Below, one piece after another: positions 1-11,292 of a stretch of DNA of 64,000 bases. The stretch is taken from NCBI GenBank assembly GCA_933228895.1, contig OW121851.1, positions 113,419,271-113,483,270 on the forward strand. The letters run 5' to 3'. The position numbers and the translations under genes are program-made. The stretch's first letter is position 1. Each line of letters opens with the position of its first letter. The notes beneath the pieces were generated by a model. It was not told the DNA's origin. It ran no database searches and saw nothing but the letters and a program-made list of their open reading frames with translations. Origin of the DNA: Platycnemis pennipes. Taxonomy: Eukaryota; Arthropoda; Insecta; Odonata; Platycnemididae.

Positions 1-350
1 ACCTTTCAGGGTTGGAACTTGGTGATCGCTAACCAGCCCTATATTCAGTATCAACCCAAATACTAGTCAGGTTAGAGAGGGTAGAGCCTCGAAACCCAGA
101 AAATCACATGGTCAGAGTTTTACTCTAGGATAGGGTTCCCATTCATCCCGTTGTTCCCAAAATGATTCTGATTTTTTGATAAAAATGCCCAGAGTTAAAT
201 TTTAAGGTCCCACTCTTTTGAGGTCCCCTTCAGGAAAAATTAATAAATGTATATTATCTCATATTCAGCTCCTACATCCATAGTGATGCTGATAAAAATT
301 ATTAACGATAATTATTATTATCAATTAATAATATTTACTTTACTTAATTT
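1..350. other. No gene seen, left edge
   Basis: I see no coding signal or repeat boundary here. The sequence is AT-rich and ends in an A/T run just before the RTE fragment starts. Confidence 0.4.
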
Positions 351-355
351 ACAAC

Positions 356-1006
356 GTGGACTGGAATTCAATGCTTGATATTCTGAAAGGAATTGGAGTT
401 TCCAACAATGATCGAAGAATTATCCACAGTTTGTATAAAAACCAAGTAGCTGTGATTAAATCTGGACCCAGCTCTGAAGAAACAAGAATAAAGAAAGAAG
501 TGAGACAAGGCTGTGCACTGTCTCCCGTAATTTTTAATGTCTACATTGAGAGAGCCATCAATGAAGTCAAGGAGAAGTGCTCTGGAGTGAACATCCACGG
601 AGAAACAATCAGCATGCTACGATTCGCTGATGACATAGCTCTCATAGCAGAGACAGAGAAGGAGCTGAATAAGATGCTAACAACCATGGAAAGGACAATG
701 ACCAGACATCAGCTGAAGATCAATAAGAAGAAAACTAAGATATTGGTGTGCAGCAAAAGAAAAGAGGCCAAAATCAACGTTAAACTAGGAAAACAGAAAC
801 TGGAAGAGGTGAAAGAGTTCTGTTACCTGGGAAGCAGAGTAACCAACGATGGACGAAGCAAGAAAGAAATAGTGAGTAGAATAGCCCAGGCAAAGAGGGC
901 ATTCTATCAAAAGAAGAATCTACTAACAGCTGGAAATACAAACTTGGAAGTAAGGAAGCAATTCATTAAAACGTATATCTGGAGCATGTTCTTTTATGGC
1001 AGTTAG
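356..1006 (+). pseudogene. RTE reverse transcriptase fragment (216 codons)
   Basis: Open frame coding for RT palm and thumb: RQG block at about residues 50-61, FADD near 90, and a downstream FCYLGSRVTNDG block typical of RTE elements. The frame ends at a TAG where related copies carry a sense codon between YGS and AWTMT, and the same frame stays open after it from 1007. It is a 5'-truncated, inactivated reverse transcriptase, not a host gene; the first Met is not a genuine start. Confidence 0.8.
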
Positions 1007-1228
1007 GCATGGACAATGACAGCAGCGGAGAAGAAAAGGGTGGAAGCACTCGAAATATGGTGCTATCGACGAATGATGAAGATAAAATGGATCGACCGAG
1101 TGACAAACGAAGAAGTCCTAAGAAGAGTGGGAGAAAAGAGAAGTCTACTGAAAACTATAAAAAGAAGACGGGACAACCTAATCGGCCATATCTTAAGACA
1201 CGATGGCCTGAAGAAGACAATCGTCTAG
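1007..1228 (+). pseudogene. RTE C-terminal domain, continues the RT frame
   Basis: Continuation of the reverse transcriptase in the same frame beyond the TAG at 1004-1006. It carries the conserved C-terminal block with ALEIWCYRRMMKIKW and NEEVLRRVGEKRSLLKT, then NLIGHILRHDGL. It ends at a TAG at the position where related copies read KTIVEGK. Confidence 0.75.
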
Positions 1229-1410
1229 GGAAAAGTGAACGGGAAAAATGGAAGAGGCAGGCCTCGTATGAGTTGCATGGAGCAGGTCGTAAAGGACGTG
1301 AAAGAGAGGAACTACGTTGGTATGAAGAGGTTGGCCGATAGAAGAATCGAGTGGAGGGCTGCGTCAAACCAATCCTAGGATTGTTGACCCTTGATGATGA
1401 TGATTACTTA

Positions 1411-2440
1411 ATTTATTATAATCAATAAATTCTGTGTTCTTATTCCTTTTTTACACTTTTGATTTTCCATTTTTTAATGGAATCAATGAAAACGCTTATG
1501 TATAGCAACATTTTGAGTGCAAATTCAATACATAATTTTATGTTTGAATTGTCCCATTTATTTCCAAAACGTCTCGGGTTTTTTGAGTGGAGTGTTTAGA
1601 ATATCTCAGATTTAATTGGGTTTTTACCCTGCATCTTCCATTAGGTCCTAATCTCCATCCACTGTCTAGTGTGCCAACTAAAATAAATAGACTGCCTACT
1701 CCCCTTTAATTTAGATATACAGTAAAAACTTATTACATATTACAAACTTTGATATTACGAAATTTTGCCATTGCAAACTAAATATGCTGCCTCAGAACAA
1801 AAGGATATAGCCCTTAAGTGAAAAACACCCTATAATAATGAAAAAAGTGTGGGCTTGAAGAAATCGTCATGAAAACAAGAACACCTAATGCATTATCAAG
1901 AGCACAGGACAACTCCATTCCACCCCACATGGTAAGAAAAAGTGACTTCAAAACTTTTGTTGTAACAATTTAAAAAGTCCTCGGAAAAAAACTTACTTAA
2001 GCTAATCTTTTCCTAGTAATTCATTTTAAGGATTATTCAAGAATTATTTCTACATTCAACATTATTAATGATTTTTCCATTGAACTTCAGCCTATGAATC
2101 AAGAACTCGAAATTACATAACCAGTGAATAATGCAGCCCTTTTGTTGTAAATTTTGCCAACAATCTACCAGGAAATATTTAAGCATGGGCTTGAATCAAG
2201 TGTATTTTGCTGATTTATCCAGTGTCGAGAATTCATGCAACAAATTGTCCAACATAAGAATTATTAACTGCACATAAGAGGAAGTCACTAATCTGGCTTT
2301 GCAGACCATCACTAAATTACAGTGAAGTAATGCTAAAGGGTTAACAACTTAACCAATGAGGAGAAAAGGATCTCAATAGACATATAAGTTACTTAATGTT
2401 CCAGTTGCCATAAACGTGTTCCTATTAATGTGAACAGACT
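1411..2440. other. No gene seen; AT-rich spacer
   Basis: No coding signal found. Around 1720-1790 there is a stretch starting CAGTAAAAACTTATTACA that resembles a pogo/Tigger-type terminal repeat, but I could not find a partner end, so I do not call an element. Confidence 0.35.
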
Positions 2441-2444
2441 TTTC

Positions 2445-2494
2445 TAGACAAAATTGCACGAGAAAATGAGAAATTTCTCGTGCAATTTTGTCTA
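2445..2494. repeat. Perfect 21-bp inverted repeat with 8-nt loop
   Basis: Left arm 2445-2465 and right arm 2474-2494 are exact reverse complements, separated by ATGAGAAA. The hairpin lies about 40 bases before a fragment of the tRNA-derived SINE. It may be a foldback end of a short transposon or a recent palindromic duplication; nothing in the sequence decides. Confidence 0.85.
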
Positions 2495-2529
2495 TGTAAT
2501 CAGTTTTGTAAATGTAATCAGTAAATTCA

Positions 2530-2590
2530 ATAACCAGTCCCCACTTGAATGCCCCAGTGGAGGGCATTTCAGAGTACAGAACCCCAAGGC
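2530..2590 (+). repeat. Partial copy of tRNA-derived SINE (body only)
   Basis: Matches the middle of the SINE seen at 3476 and 41538: the run ACCAGTCCCCACTTGAATG followed by CCAGTGGAGGGCATTTC. The tRNA-like head is absent, so this is a 5'-truncated copy or chimaeric piece. Confidence 0.7.
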
Positions 2591-3475
2591 TAAAGAATGA
2601 GCTTCATCACAAAAAAACTATAAGATTAAGATTTCAATTTGGTGGTTTTGCATCAAAGTCTCAGACCGTTCCAACCGTCTGCGATTTAAATCTTAACAGA
2701 AATAACAGCTAAAGTAATTTAGGTTGAATAAGTCAAAAATTTAAAAAGAAATTTTGAATGACATTGCTGAATGCAAGAAAAAGAAAGCAAATTGAAATTC
2801 TCTAATTGCATCAAATTGGTGAAAATCGAAAAGGAGATACGTAATATGCCAAAAAATCACTCACATGAATAAAATCATAAATATTGTGATTTACCTGCGT
2901 TAATAACACACGAAGCTTTCATTTCAACAGGTAGAAAATATTGCTGGAATGTAAAAGGAATTAGGAGGAGATAAGAGAGATCAGATGGGCAATGGGTAGA
3001 GTTGAGTTCTTAAGATAGGATTGATTTTATATATAATCTAACAATGAAGAGCCCTACTCTGTGTGAAATATTACCATCATCGGGTTGTGAACACCTCTCG
3101 GTGAGTTGCCAAACAATTTAGTGATTAGTAGGACTGCACTATCCTAGCATTCAATAAACTGTGTGGTAATTAACCGAGTAAAGGTGCCCATCATGGCCAT
3201 CTGCATCGGAAGGATGAGTGTTTGGGTCTGGCAATTCTGGAGAGAGGCTTAATAGATTTAAAGACATTGGACAAGTTGGCAGAACATTTTATGGGGATAG
3301 AGAATATATGGTACAAATATTGGTGGTGGTTTTGTGGCTTAGAGAAATAAGGTATTTCAAAATTAATATTAGGGACTGGATGCCTGAAAAGTGGAAAGCT
3401 AAGGATGAGGGTATTTTTAGCAAGAAGAAGTTTGGGAGAATTGGATTTTTTTTTAAGGATTTATGTATTAATGAG

Positions 3476-3800
3476 GGGATCGGGTTGGTGTGGTGGCTAG
3501 AGTACTGGCCTCCCATTCCGAGGGCCCGTGTTCGATTCTCAGCAGTGGCGGATTTTTGGCGGAGTGGTAAACCAGTCCCCACTTGAATGCCTAGTGGAGG
3601 GCATTTCAAGTTCAGTACTCCGTCCATCGGATGGGACGCCATGGTCCCCTTGGTGCCTTTCGTTAAGAGTAGGCTAATGCCGACACCGGGTATCTCTCCA
3701 CCCTTCCTCCGTTCCCTGTCAACTCCTACCATTACCCAATTATCCTATATGGCGCCAATGACCTCAGCTGTCGGTCGCCTCCCCTGAATAACCAACCAAC
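3476..3800 (+). mobile_element. tRNA-derived SINE, family 1, full-looking copy
   Basis: A short interspersed element with a Pol III type-2 promoter at its 5' end. The A-box-like part is TGGTGGCTAGAGTACTGG at about 3491 and the B-box-like part is GTTCGATTC at about 3530, spaced as in a tRNA. The body reads CAGTCCCCACTTGAATGCC, then GGTCCCCTTGGTGCCTTTC, and the end is TCCCCTGAATAACCAACCAAC. A second copy with the same boundaries is at 41538-41876, which defines the unit. Open frames across it in both directions are artefacts of its GC-rich body. Confidence 0.8.
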
Positions 3801-3949
3801 TTGTATGAAGGAGATTTTCTGAATAGCCTTGTTGTAAGAGGGAGTGCGGAATTTTTTCAAACTACTCTCTCTTGGTCATTAATTCGATACAGTGTAGCGA
3901 CCCAAATGGACTAAGTACATATATTGTGTACAATCAGATGACAATCAGA

Positions 3950-6010
3950 TGCAGTTCTCTCAGATCTTGGGCCACGTGAACTGCTTTGCCTAACTTGAGG
4001 TTGGTGAAGGTCTTAATTTGATCCGTCAATCTTAATTGTGGCCAACCTCGCGGCCTTTTCCCCAGGCCTTACCTTCAAGTACTATCTTCTGCAGTTTTGG
4101 CCATCACCTATCTCCGCTTGGGTTTATTTTCACTGCCACCACGGTTCCACATAACGGCACCCTAGCATAAGACTTCGTTCTTTACCAGTATATCACGAAT
4201 AAGATTCTCTCGACAATTGGGATCTCTGTTTATCACCATAAGTGGACATTTTTGGCGATTGAGTTGCAGATCTGGCTCCATGTAGGATGTCTCAATACAC
4301 TGCAGTAGAGTGGCCAAGTTTTGTTCGTCGTTGCTGAGGAACGTCATGTCATCTGCATATCAGGATCATAATCCATCTGTCACTGATACCTCCTTGAAAG
4401 TAATGTAAGGCATTGCGAATGTTCCATACACTGACTATGTTGAACATGATGGGCGATATTATGTAGCCTTGTCGAAATAAAAATATTTATGTTTGTCAAA
4501 ATACAATGGCCATGGATAGACAGGCAGTAAGGAAATGAATATTCAATATTGGTGAATACCAAGTGGCAGCCCAGTAACCCTATGGTCTCTTTAGGAATGG
4601 TTAATCTTTTCTCTACTTATTGGTTGCCCCGGTTACCCTTCTACATATATCTGTGCATCCCCTTTTTTCCCCGATATCCTTGTCAAGGCATAATTATTCT
4701 AAGTACTCTTTCTATGCAAAACAGACTTATTTGGTGTTTATTAGCTCATTTCCTTGTGTGTGCCTTGAATAAACATACAGTTTTCTCAGGGATTGTAATG
4801 GAAAGACTTTATAATGGTAAATGCTTTACACAGTTGCCCTCTTTTAGTGTCTTCTTTAATTTCCTTGGGCATTTGCTTGGTTCATTTTTCTTTCTCTAGC
4901 TTGCATTTCATAATGATATTATCTTGTCTGTAGATAGTAACCCTTTTGCTGCGGCTCTCTCTCCGTAAAGCTACACGTCACATGCGGCGGAAAAGTGAAA
5001 GCGCTAAAGAGAGAACGAAAAGGTACCTTCACAGCAGCCTACCATGCGATCGTACTAGGTATGTCCACAGCAGCGAAAGGGTTAAGATTTTCTTCTTTCT
5101 TTGATAGCCTATAAGCATCATAGTCTCCTTCCTCCCCTTTTCAAACATTTCTGCACTCAATCCAATGTTTATTTGGCTCCAGTTTTCTCTTTCTAAAACT
5201 TTATTTTGTGGCTTCCATTATTCTTTTCATAACATTTCCAATCCATATCCTTCTCCTGGATTTATCATCAATCTCTTGAATTTTTCTTGATACATAGCAT
5301 ATAACAGCTTGTAAATCCATGAATCTCTCAAAGCTCCATTTCCTTCTAGAAATTCTATCAATTTTCTTTATTCTAATTCAGAATTTAGTTGTGATTAGTG
5401 TATGATCACTATCTATGTCTTGTCCTGGATAACTATGGCTTGATTATGCTGTATGTATATACCTTTGTTTGAACAGAATGCTATAAACTTGATACCTTCA
5501 TATGTGTTGTGACTGCCAGAGTTACAACATTTCTGTAGAGAAAAAATCATCCATCTCAATCAGATTGACATGATTCTCATATGATAACTCCATCTCAATC
5601 TCAGGAGGTAACTCGATCTGGGTTTTTCATGGCCAGTTCACAATCCTTGAATTCACCTTCATCTACATTGCTGGTTAGGAAACATGGCTTTTCTATCACT
5701 GAATCTGTTGGTTCAGAGTTGATTCTCACAATCATCCTCCGTTTGTTGACGTGGAGTGACTGAAAAACATAATTTTCCAATTAAGCTCTGAGAAATGTTC
5801 CAATACCCATGATGATACCTTATATTTGTATAATGACCACACCATTCCTTCCTCTTCTTCTCTCCCACTGAATTTCACTCTAAATATAACACGATAAAAG
5901 ACGTACTTACTTTCCACCTTATTTTCTCATAAACCTAGAATCTCAATCTCACTTTTGTTCATCTCACTCATCATTAACTCCAGTGTTCCCATCCTCAGTT
6001 CTGTTCTCGA
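3950..6010 (-). mobile_element. Decayed non-LTR retrotransposon, endonuclease to RT
   Basis: Read on the minus strand, pieces of one RTE-like element appear in order. Near 6005-5930 there is a block like the start of an apurinic endonuclease domain (RMGTLELMMSEMNKSEIEIL). Near 5410 there is the DSDH motif. Near 4475-4440 there is the RT block RQGYIISPIMFN. At 4347-4162 there is the palm extension (MTFLSNDEQNLATLL, then LQLNRQKC). Near 4080-4020 there is a GKRPRGWPQLRLTDQI C-terminal block. Stops and shifts are frequent. A piggyBac-like MITE at 4941-5081 interrupts it. The pieces could come from two related copies rather than one. Confidence 0.6.
4941..5081. mobile_element. piggyBac-like MITE, copy 1
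   Basis: A 141-bp element with terminal inverted repeats CCCTTTTGCTGCGG (left) and CAGCAGCGAAAGGG (right). The right end is followed by TTAA at 5082-5085; the left flank is GTAA, a decayed TTAA. It shares a central run, CAGCAGCCTACCATGCGATC, with the copy at 14062. TTAA targets with CCCTTT ends are the hallmark of piggyBac-type elements. It has no coding capacity. Confidence 0.8.
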
Positions 6011-6850
6011 GTTCCACATAGGAATTTCAACTGGTTTTCCACATCAAGCATTTCTTTTGATAACGACTTGAAAAAACGTATTAATTTCCCCTGCTAGATG
6101 TTGAGTTCTGATAACTATCATAAGCAACACATCTTTCCCTACAGTTCACCGTACGTTCTCTCCATATTTAAGGGAAAATAATACAGTGGCTTCGATTTCC
6201 TTCCACACTGCAGTATTACAGCCAATGAACTTACTTTGATTACACCATCACAGTATATTTTGAGTCACCTCTTTTGCACTATGCTCACACAAATGGGAAG
6301 TTTCCTTTCACCGTCTCTGCCATTTAGACTCTTGCTTCCATCTATCTACAAAGAGCTATGATCTCCTCTGATGCCAATGACAAATAATGGTTCCTCTGCC
6401 TTTAGAGGTGATTCCTTGCCACAACCACTACCCTCACATCCACCTTCCGTGGAGGCCATTGACTCTTGATAGTGGGGGCTTCCTTATCCCGGGAAACTCG
6501 GTCGCCAGAGCCTCATCAGCAGACGCAGGGGGTGCCACGTGCAGGAGAGGTTGACATTTGAATGGGAGAGGCTTTTTGAGACGCATCCCATCCCTTACCC
6601 CCCATTAAAATATCATTTTTTTAGTTACACACTCAAATAGGATCCAAGTAACTTTGCCCTATGAAAAGCTATTACCTTTTGAGAAAAGGATAGTGGAGAT
6701 TGCACAACATGTATGACTGTACTAAAGAAAATCATCACTCTCCCAGAACAGATGCATGTTTTCAAACCCATGTTTAGACACTAGGTTGACACTAGAAGAA
6801 TATCTCATCTTTATACAACACCCATATACATATAACCAATCAACATCATT
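6011..6850. other. No gene seen; possible upstream part of the minus-strand retroelement
   Basis: No coding frame survives. A moderately GC-rich stretch at 6430-6610 lies upstream of the endonuclease remnant on the minus strand and could be its 5' region, but I see no decisive motif. Confidence 0.3.
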
Positions 6851-7325
6851 CTAAAATACTAAGATTGGTTTGATGCAGGACTCCACCCAATTCTTCTATC
6901 AGCAAACCTCTTCATGTTTACGTAATTCTCATCTTTCACATATTTCACTACTTGCACTAAATATCTCATGCAAAGCCTTCCTTTGCCTTTCTTCCCATTC
7001 ACTTATCCCTTGTTGATTGCCTTCATCAGACCATTATGTCTCAAGATGTGGCCATTTACAAATTCCCATATCTTTTTACCACGGTTTTCAGTATACCTCT
7101 TTTCTCCAAATCTTCCTAGAACCTCTTTCTTAGTAACTCAGCCATTTTGATCAAATCAATCTATCATTTCATGTTCATTATTTCATTTTAATCAAATTAT
7201 TTGAAGTTCATTTTTCTTCTTTACAACATTTCAAAAGCTTCCAGCCTCAACTTCTCTCCTTCTGTTATCATTCTTGCTTCACTTCCAGAAAGAAGAGTGA
7301 TTCAAATGTATTTTCTGCAAAATTA
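6850..7325 (-). mobile_element. RTE-family 3' end fragment
   Basis: On the minus strand this runs collinear with the 3' end of the RTE copy at 1007-1410. It has a YFLEVKQE-like start near 7310, and a segment corresponding to GHILRHNGLMKAI near 7040. It ends at 6850-6860 with the equivalent of GCATCAAACCAATCTTAG. Multiple stops show an old copy. Confidence 0.7.
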
Positions 7326-8200
7326 AACCATTAACATTTTTTTACAAAACAGTTGGGCCATCAAATGGACTAGCTGTAATATTCGATACGCCTGCAGCAA
7401 AACATTAGCCCATGTTCAGGATAAAGTACACATTGGGTGGCTTCTCTGAAGTAACATGAAAAGCAAAAAATATATTTAATTATATATCAATTAATACTCC
7501 ATTGCATAACAGTACAACAAGAGCAAAAATAATCTACTAAAATCATGGCATGCAACTTGGAATGGATGATGACCTTTTAATTTTTTCCCATATAAATATA
7601 TTAAATGAATGAAAATTAATAAAAATTTAGTTACAAAAACCATCAGGGAAATATAATTCCATTATGAAAACCTGTTGAGCTAATGGTTCATATCAGTGGA
7701 TGTAACAGCAGTCTTCATCAGAAAAATATATAAAATAAAACTGCAAATTTTTCTTCTGTAATTTAACTAAGAAAGACATAATGCAAAATGCAATAGGAGA
7801 TTACTAAGCATAACTTGCCCTCCATTTTTTAGCGACTTAATTATTAATCATGAAATTTTATACATTGATTTTTTTGGTCTCTAACCTAACAAGATCTTCA
7901 TCCACCTCGGCAACTATGGCGGTGATGGCAGCAAAGAAGTGTTGAGTTCGACAGGAACTCAAACACTGGTTTGGAAATTGAGATGCAATCTCTCATTTCC
8001 TCTACATCTTAAATTTGGAATTTACATACCATTTGCTGGTGCGAGTGGCGACTCCTTGAAGATTGTGTGAAGTTGGTGACAAGCGTAATTGCCTTCAAGA
8101 AACTGAAGACACAATTGAAGAAATTGAAGTGTTTACATCCATCCCAATTGAAAGTGTCTCCCTAAAGTGCCAAATGTCCCACAGTGAGTGAAGACAACAG
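7326..8200. other. No gene seen
   Basis: AT-rich DNA up to 7850. From 7900 to 8200 it is more balanced and may be the decayed 5' part of the Penelope-like element that follows, but no motif proves it. Confidence 0.3.
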
Positions 8201-8370
8201 TAATGTGTTTTCACCAAAAGTTATCAATTTATCAACCTTCACTTTCCTGAAAAAGAAAATGAATTTCTGAATAGAGGTTTAAAATACTCACCAACTATTC
8301 CAATCCAGAGGAAAGTGGCCATTAACCTGCTATCCGATCGTGATACTGCCCTCCACCATGAACCAACTTC

Positions 8371-8787
8371 TTGGAAACATTTGGGAACCAAATTTTTGAG
8401 AGCAGGAATTATCAGAAAATACTTTGCCTCCCCAAATTTTTGAGAGCAGGAATTATCAGAAAATATTTTGCCTCCTATCAGACAGGTCATCATAACGCTA
8501 AAACATTAAGAGACATCAAACATCACATCAAAGACCAAGGCCTGATTTTAACAAAAGCCGACAAAGGTAACAGACATGTCTACATCAAAAAGGGAAACAA
8601 TTTTTTGAAAACAGAGAATCAGTTTCAGGTTCTAAAAAGAGATTCTACCAACAACTTCCAAAACAGGGTTAAGTCTTCCTTAAAAGAAGTTAAATATTTG
8701 TTAACAGACCGTGAGAAATGGGGGATGGTCTGCATGAATCCACTTCCCCCTAGACTCTGGTCTGCCAAAAACACACAAAATGAATAA
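8371..8787 (+). pseudogene. Penelope RT N-terminal fragment
   Basis: Longest surviving frame of the decayed PLE (138 codons). The informative part is TKADKGNRHVYIKKGNNF in the middle, matching the conserved TKADKG block upstream of the RT fingers in Penelope elements. The first 35 or so codons come from a duplicated 44-bp segment read in a different frame, so the Met at 8371 is not a real start. Confidence 0.65.
8388..8475 (+). repeat. 44-bp tandem duplication inside the PLE
   Basis: Two adjacent 44-base units, 8388-8431 and 8432-8475, differ at a single base (ACTTTGCC versus ATTTTGCC). Because 44 is not a multiple of three, the duplication shifts the reading frame of the reverse transcriptase. 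Confidence 0.9.
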
Positions 8788-9935
8788 ATATTCCAATTCA
8801 CCCTGTAGTAGCACATTATACAGGCTCCCGGTCACCTGCTAGCCCAGAAACTGAACTCTCTCTTGCTTTCCTATTCCCCTATGAAATCCACCCACTCAAT
8901 AAAAAAATTCCATTGAATTAGCAGGCAAACTCTGCTCGATTTCCATCCCACCTAATGGCAAACTAGTCTTCTTTGATGCTAAAAATCTCTTCACGTCAGT
9001 TTCTGCGAAAGAGACAGTAATCATTGTAATTGAACATTTTTAAGAGGATAGTTGCAGTGAATCATATGGAATAAATTTGAGAAATCGTTAAATTTGTGTG
9101 CGAGTAAAAACTACTTCCTCTTCAATGGAGAACTCTATTCCCAAACTCAATGGATTTTAGTTGAGATATTCCTAGATCAATAAGAGAAAAAACTTTAATT
9201 CAAAACACCTAGTAGAAAAGGCATTCTATTACTTCCGATACACAGACGACATCATTTGTGTCTGGACCGGAAAAAATAGACAATTAGAGCATTTTGTTTC
9301 ACTACTCATCTCCCTTCATCCATCCATTACATTTACTTTTGAGTTGGGAGGGAGGTTCTTGAATTTCTTAGACCTCAGCATAGACATACAACCCTAAAAC
9401 ACATGTTTTCAATTTTCCGTAAGGACACCTTTACAGACTCAACATTCTGATTAATTAAAATCACCACCACACACACAAACCTGCAATTCACTTCCTGCAA
9501 ACTTCCAATTTTAACTCCACAATCCTACATGCATATGGAAAAAGTGCCAAATGAAATTTCCTAGAATCCTTTGAAATTTTAATATACTTGCCGTAAATTA
9601 TATGTTTGGTAAATGATAGTATCCCTGTGAACCCTTCCCCATTGTTAACCGTCCCACTGCCTAACACACTGTGCTCTGCTCTTCCCTCCTTAACCCTGCA
9701 AAACACCCCCTGCTTTTTTCTTTCCGCTGTCTTTTAGTTTCTCCAAATAAGGACCCCCAAATTGCACCACAACATCACCAGAACTCCAGCCCATTTACCA
9801 AACCACCAAAAACCCTTGTATTTAAGAAGTTGCCATATACCCTTGGTCCCTGTCAGACCGCTTGAGAATGAAGTTGGTGAACGTTGAAACTTGTTGAGGC
9901 CAATAAAATTAAGTGGAAATTTACAAAGTGCATTG

Positions 9936-11290
9936 GTTTTTATTTTCATCATGTCGCAGTTCCACAAAGTAAATCCGTCTATGATTGCCCCGCTAAGTAC
10001 AAACCTTTCATATTTTACAGAATTTCAGTGGGTGGAAATCAAGATAAACTAATAGAAAAATCATAACACTGGTGAGATTAACTATTACTTTGCTGCATTG
10101 AAAAAGGTTGTTGGGACCAGTCATAGAATTTCATAAATGGCTCCCTGTAAGTCTTTATGTAAAAGACTAAATATAGAAGTAATTCTACAAAAAAAAAGCA
10201 TGAACCATTCTGCCATGTAAAAAACCTTAGAATTACTCCTTTACAACATATGAACACCCGAGTTGAGGAATTATACAAGCATACATTACTTTTAATGAAA
10301 GATTAAACTTTTTCTACCAGATTGTATTATATTCTTCGAGCAAATATTTTATATATAGTTGTACCACTATGTTTTTTTGATCTTACTTTAATGACAATTC
10401 TTACACTTTGTAAATCGTCTCTGGAGATAAAAACATTATTCATTTGATACACACCTTCATCTCGTTTTGGAAAGCTTGTATGCTAAAAGTAACAAGCATA
10501 TAGTCGGGAGGAGGCCATTTAATTAATCGGAATTTTGGAGATAAAAAGTACTTCAATACTTAATATTTTCCAAGCCAAAGTTAATATGTAGTAGGTACTT
10601 TATCAGAGTAATCAACACCAGACATACCTTTACTGAGAAAGTAAAAGATCGTTGGTATCTGAATAACAACTTGAGGGTTGAAATCAATACGAAATCCAAA
10701 GATGTCAGGAACCAAGGACTGAATAGGCTGCCAATGAATATCAAAACATTTTTTTTTCTAAATGACCTTACCCACTAAAAAACCTTAAAAACTCTCCCTT
10801 CCATTTCCCATTTTCTTATTGAATCAGAATATCTGAACACTCCCAAAACTTTCACCACATCACAATCAAGTTTCTTGCCAGACTTCCTGGAAAGATTGAG
10901 AGTGTAGCATCAAACCCGCTAGAGACCAAATAAAATATTATGGAATATTACTTGGTCGTGTACTTATTTTGATGATTACACTAGTACCCCATAAAAAATT
11001 GCTCACCTGTGAAAGGATGCACCATTTTGTCATGCTACATTTATTAGCTGTTAAACTTTCTCTGAATTCAATGAATGTCCTTTCTTTGAAATCCTCTGAT
11101 CCTCTCAATCAATAAGTCCTGGACTTTGGTCCTAAATCAAGGATTCCCAGGTGGGAGGATAATTGTTCCTCGATTCCCAAAAAATGAAGTGCATGAACCT
11201 TCATCACAAGAGGATAGCAGGTCATGGTAACACTTTTCACAATTTTAACTCAACACAGATTATTAATTAACAACTTAAAAAAACAATAGT
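9936..11290. other. No gene seen
   Basis: AT-rich spacer between the Penelope-like remnant and the second SINE type. Short open frames here have no recognisable motifs. Confidence 0.35.
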
Positions 11291-11292
11291 TG

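Larger units (their letters stand above)
351..1410 (+). mobile_element. RTE-type non-LTR retrotransposon, 5'-truncated 3' end
   Basis: This is the 3' half of an RTE/BovB-like non-LTR retrotransposon. The frame opening near 351 encodes reverse transcriptase palm motifs: RQGCALSPVIFN, then FADD at about 623-634, where the catalytic aspartates sit. After one in-frame TAG (1004-1006) the same frame continues with the RTE C-terminal signature WCYRRMMKIKWIDRVTNEEV. A further stop and a frameshift follow after about 1226, but reading can be picked up to the end (ADRRIEWRAASNQS). The element ends in TTGACCC followed by GATGATGATGA, a short trinucleotide tail of the kind found on RTE elements rather than a poly(A). 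The endonuclease and upstream RT are missing, as expected of 5'-truncated copies. Several older copies of the same family occur elsewhere in the window. Confidence 0.85.
8205..9935 (+). mobile_element. Penelope-like retroelement (PLE), decayed
   Basis: Pieces of a Penelope-type reverse transcriptase in order on the plus strand. An N-terminal block VINLSTFTF with NRGLKYSPTIP occurs at 8218-8300. ILTKADKGNRHVYIKKGN follows at about 8540-8600, then PLPPRL near 8745. The catalytic block FRYTDDIICVW is at about 9233-9265, and LHPSITFTFELGGRFLNFLDL at 9310-9385. A VYRK-like stretch follows at about 9415. The endonuclease region is not recognisable. Near 9862-9900 the sequence TTGAGAATGAAG, then GTTGAAAC, resembles the terminal-repeat motif of the hairpins described elsewhere. 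Several frameshifts are needed, one of them caused by a 44-bp tandem duplication at 8388-8475. Confidence 0.75.

Noticed and set aside
3289..3787. Open frames on both strands over the SINE at 3.5 kb
   Set aside because: The same frames recur over the SINE copy at 41.5 kb; they come from the GC-rich, repeat-derived sequence and show no protein motif.
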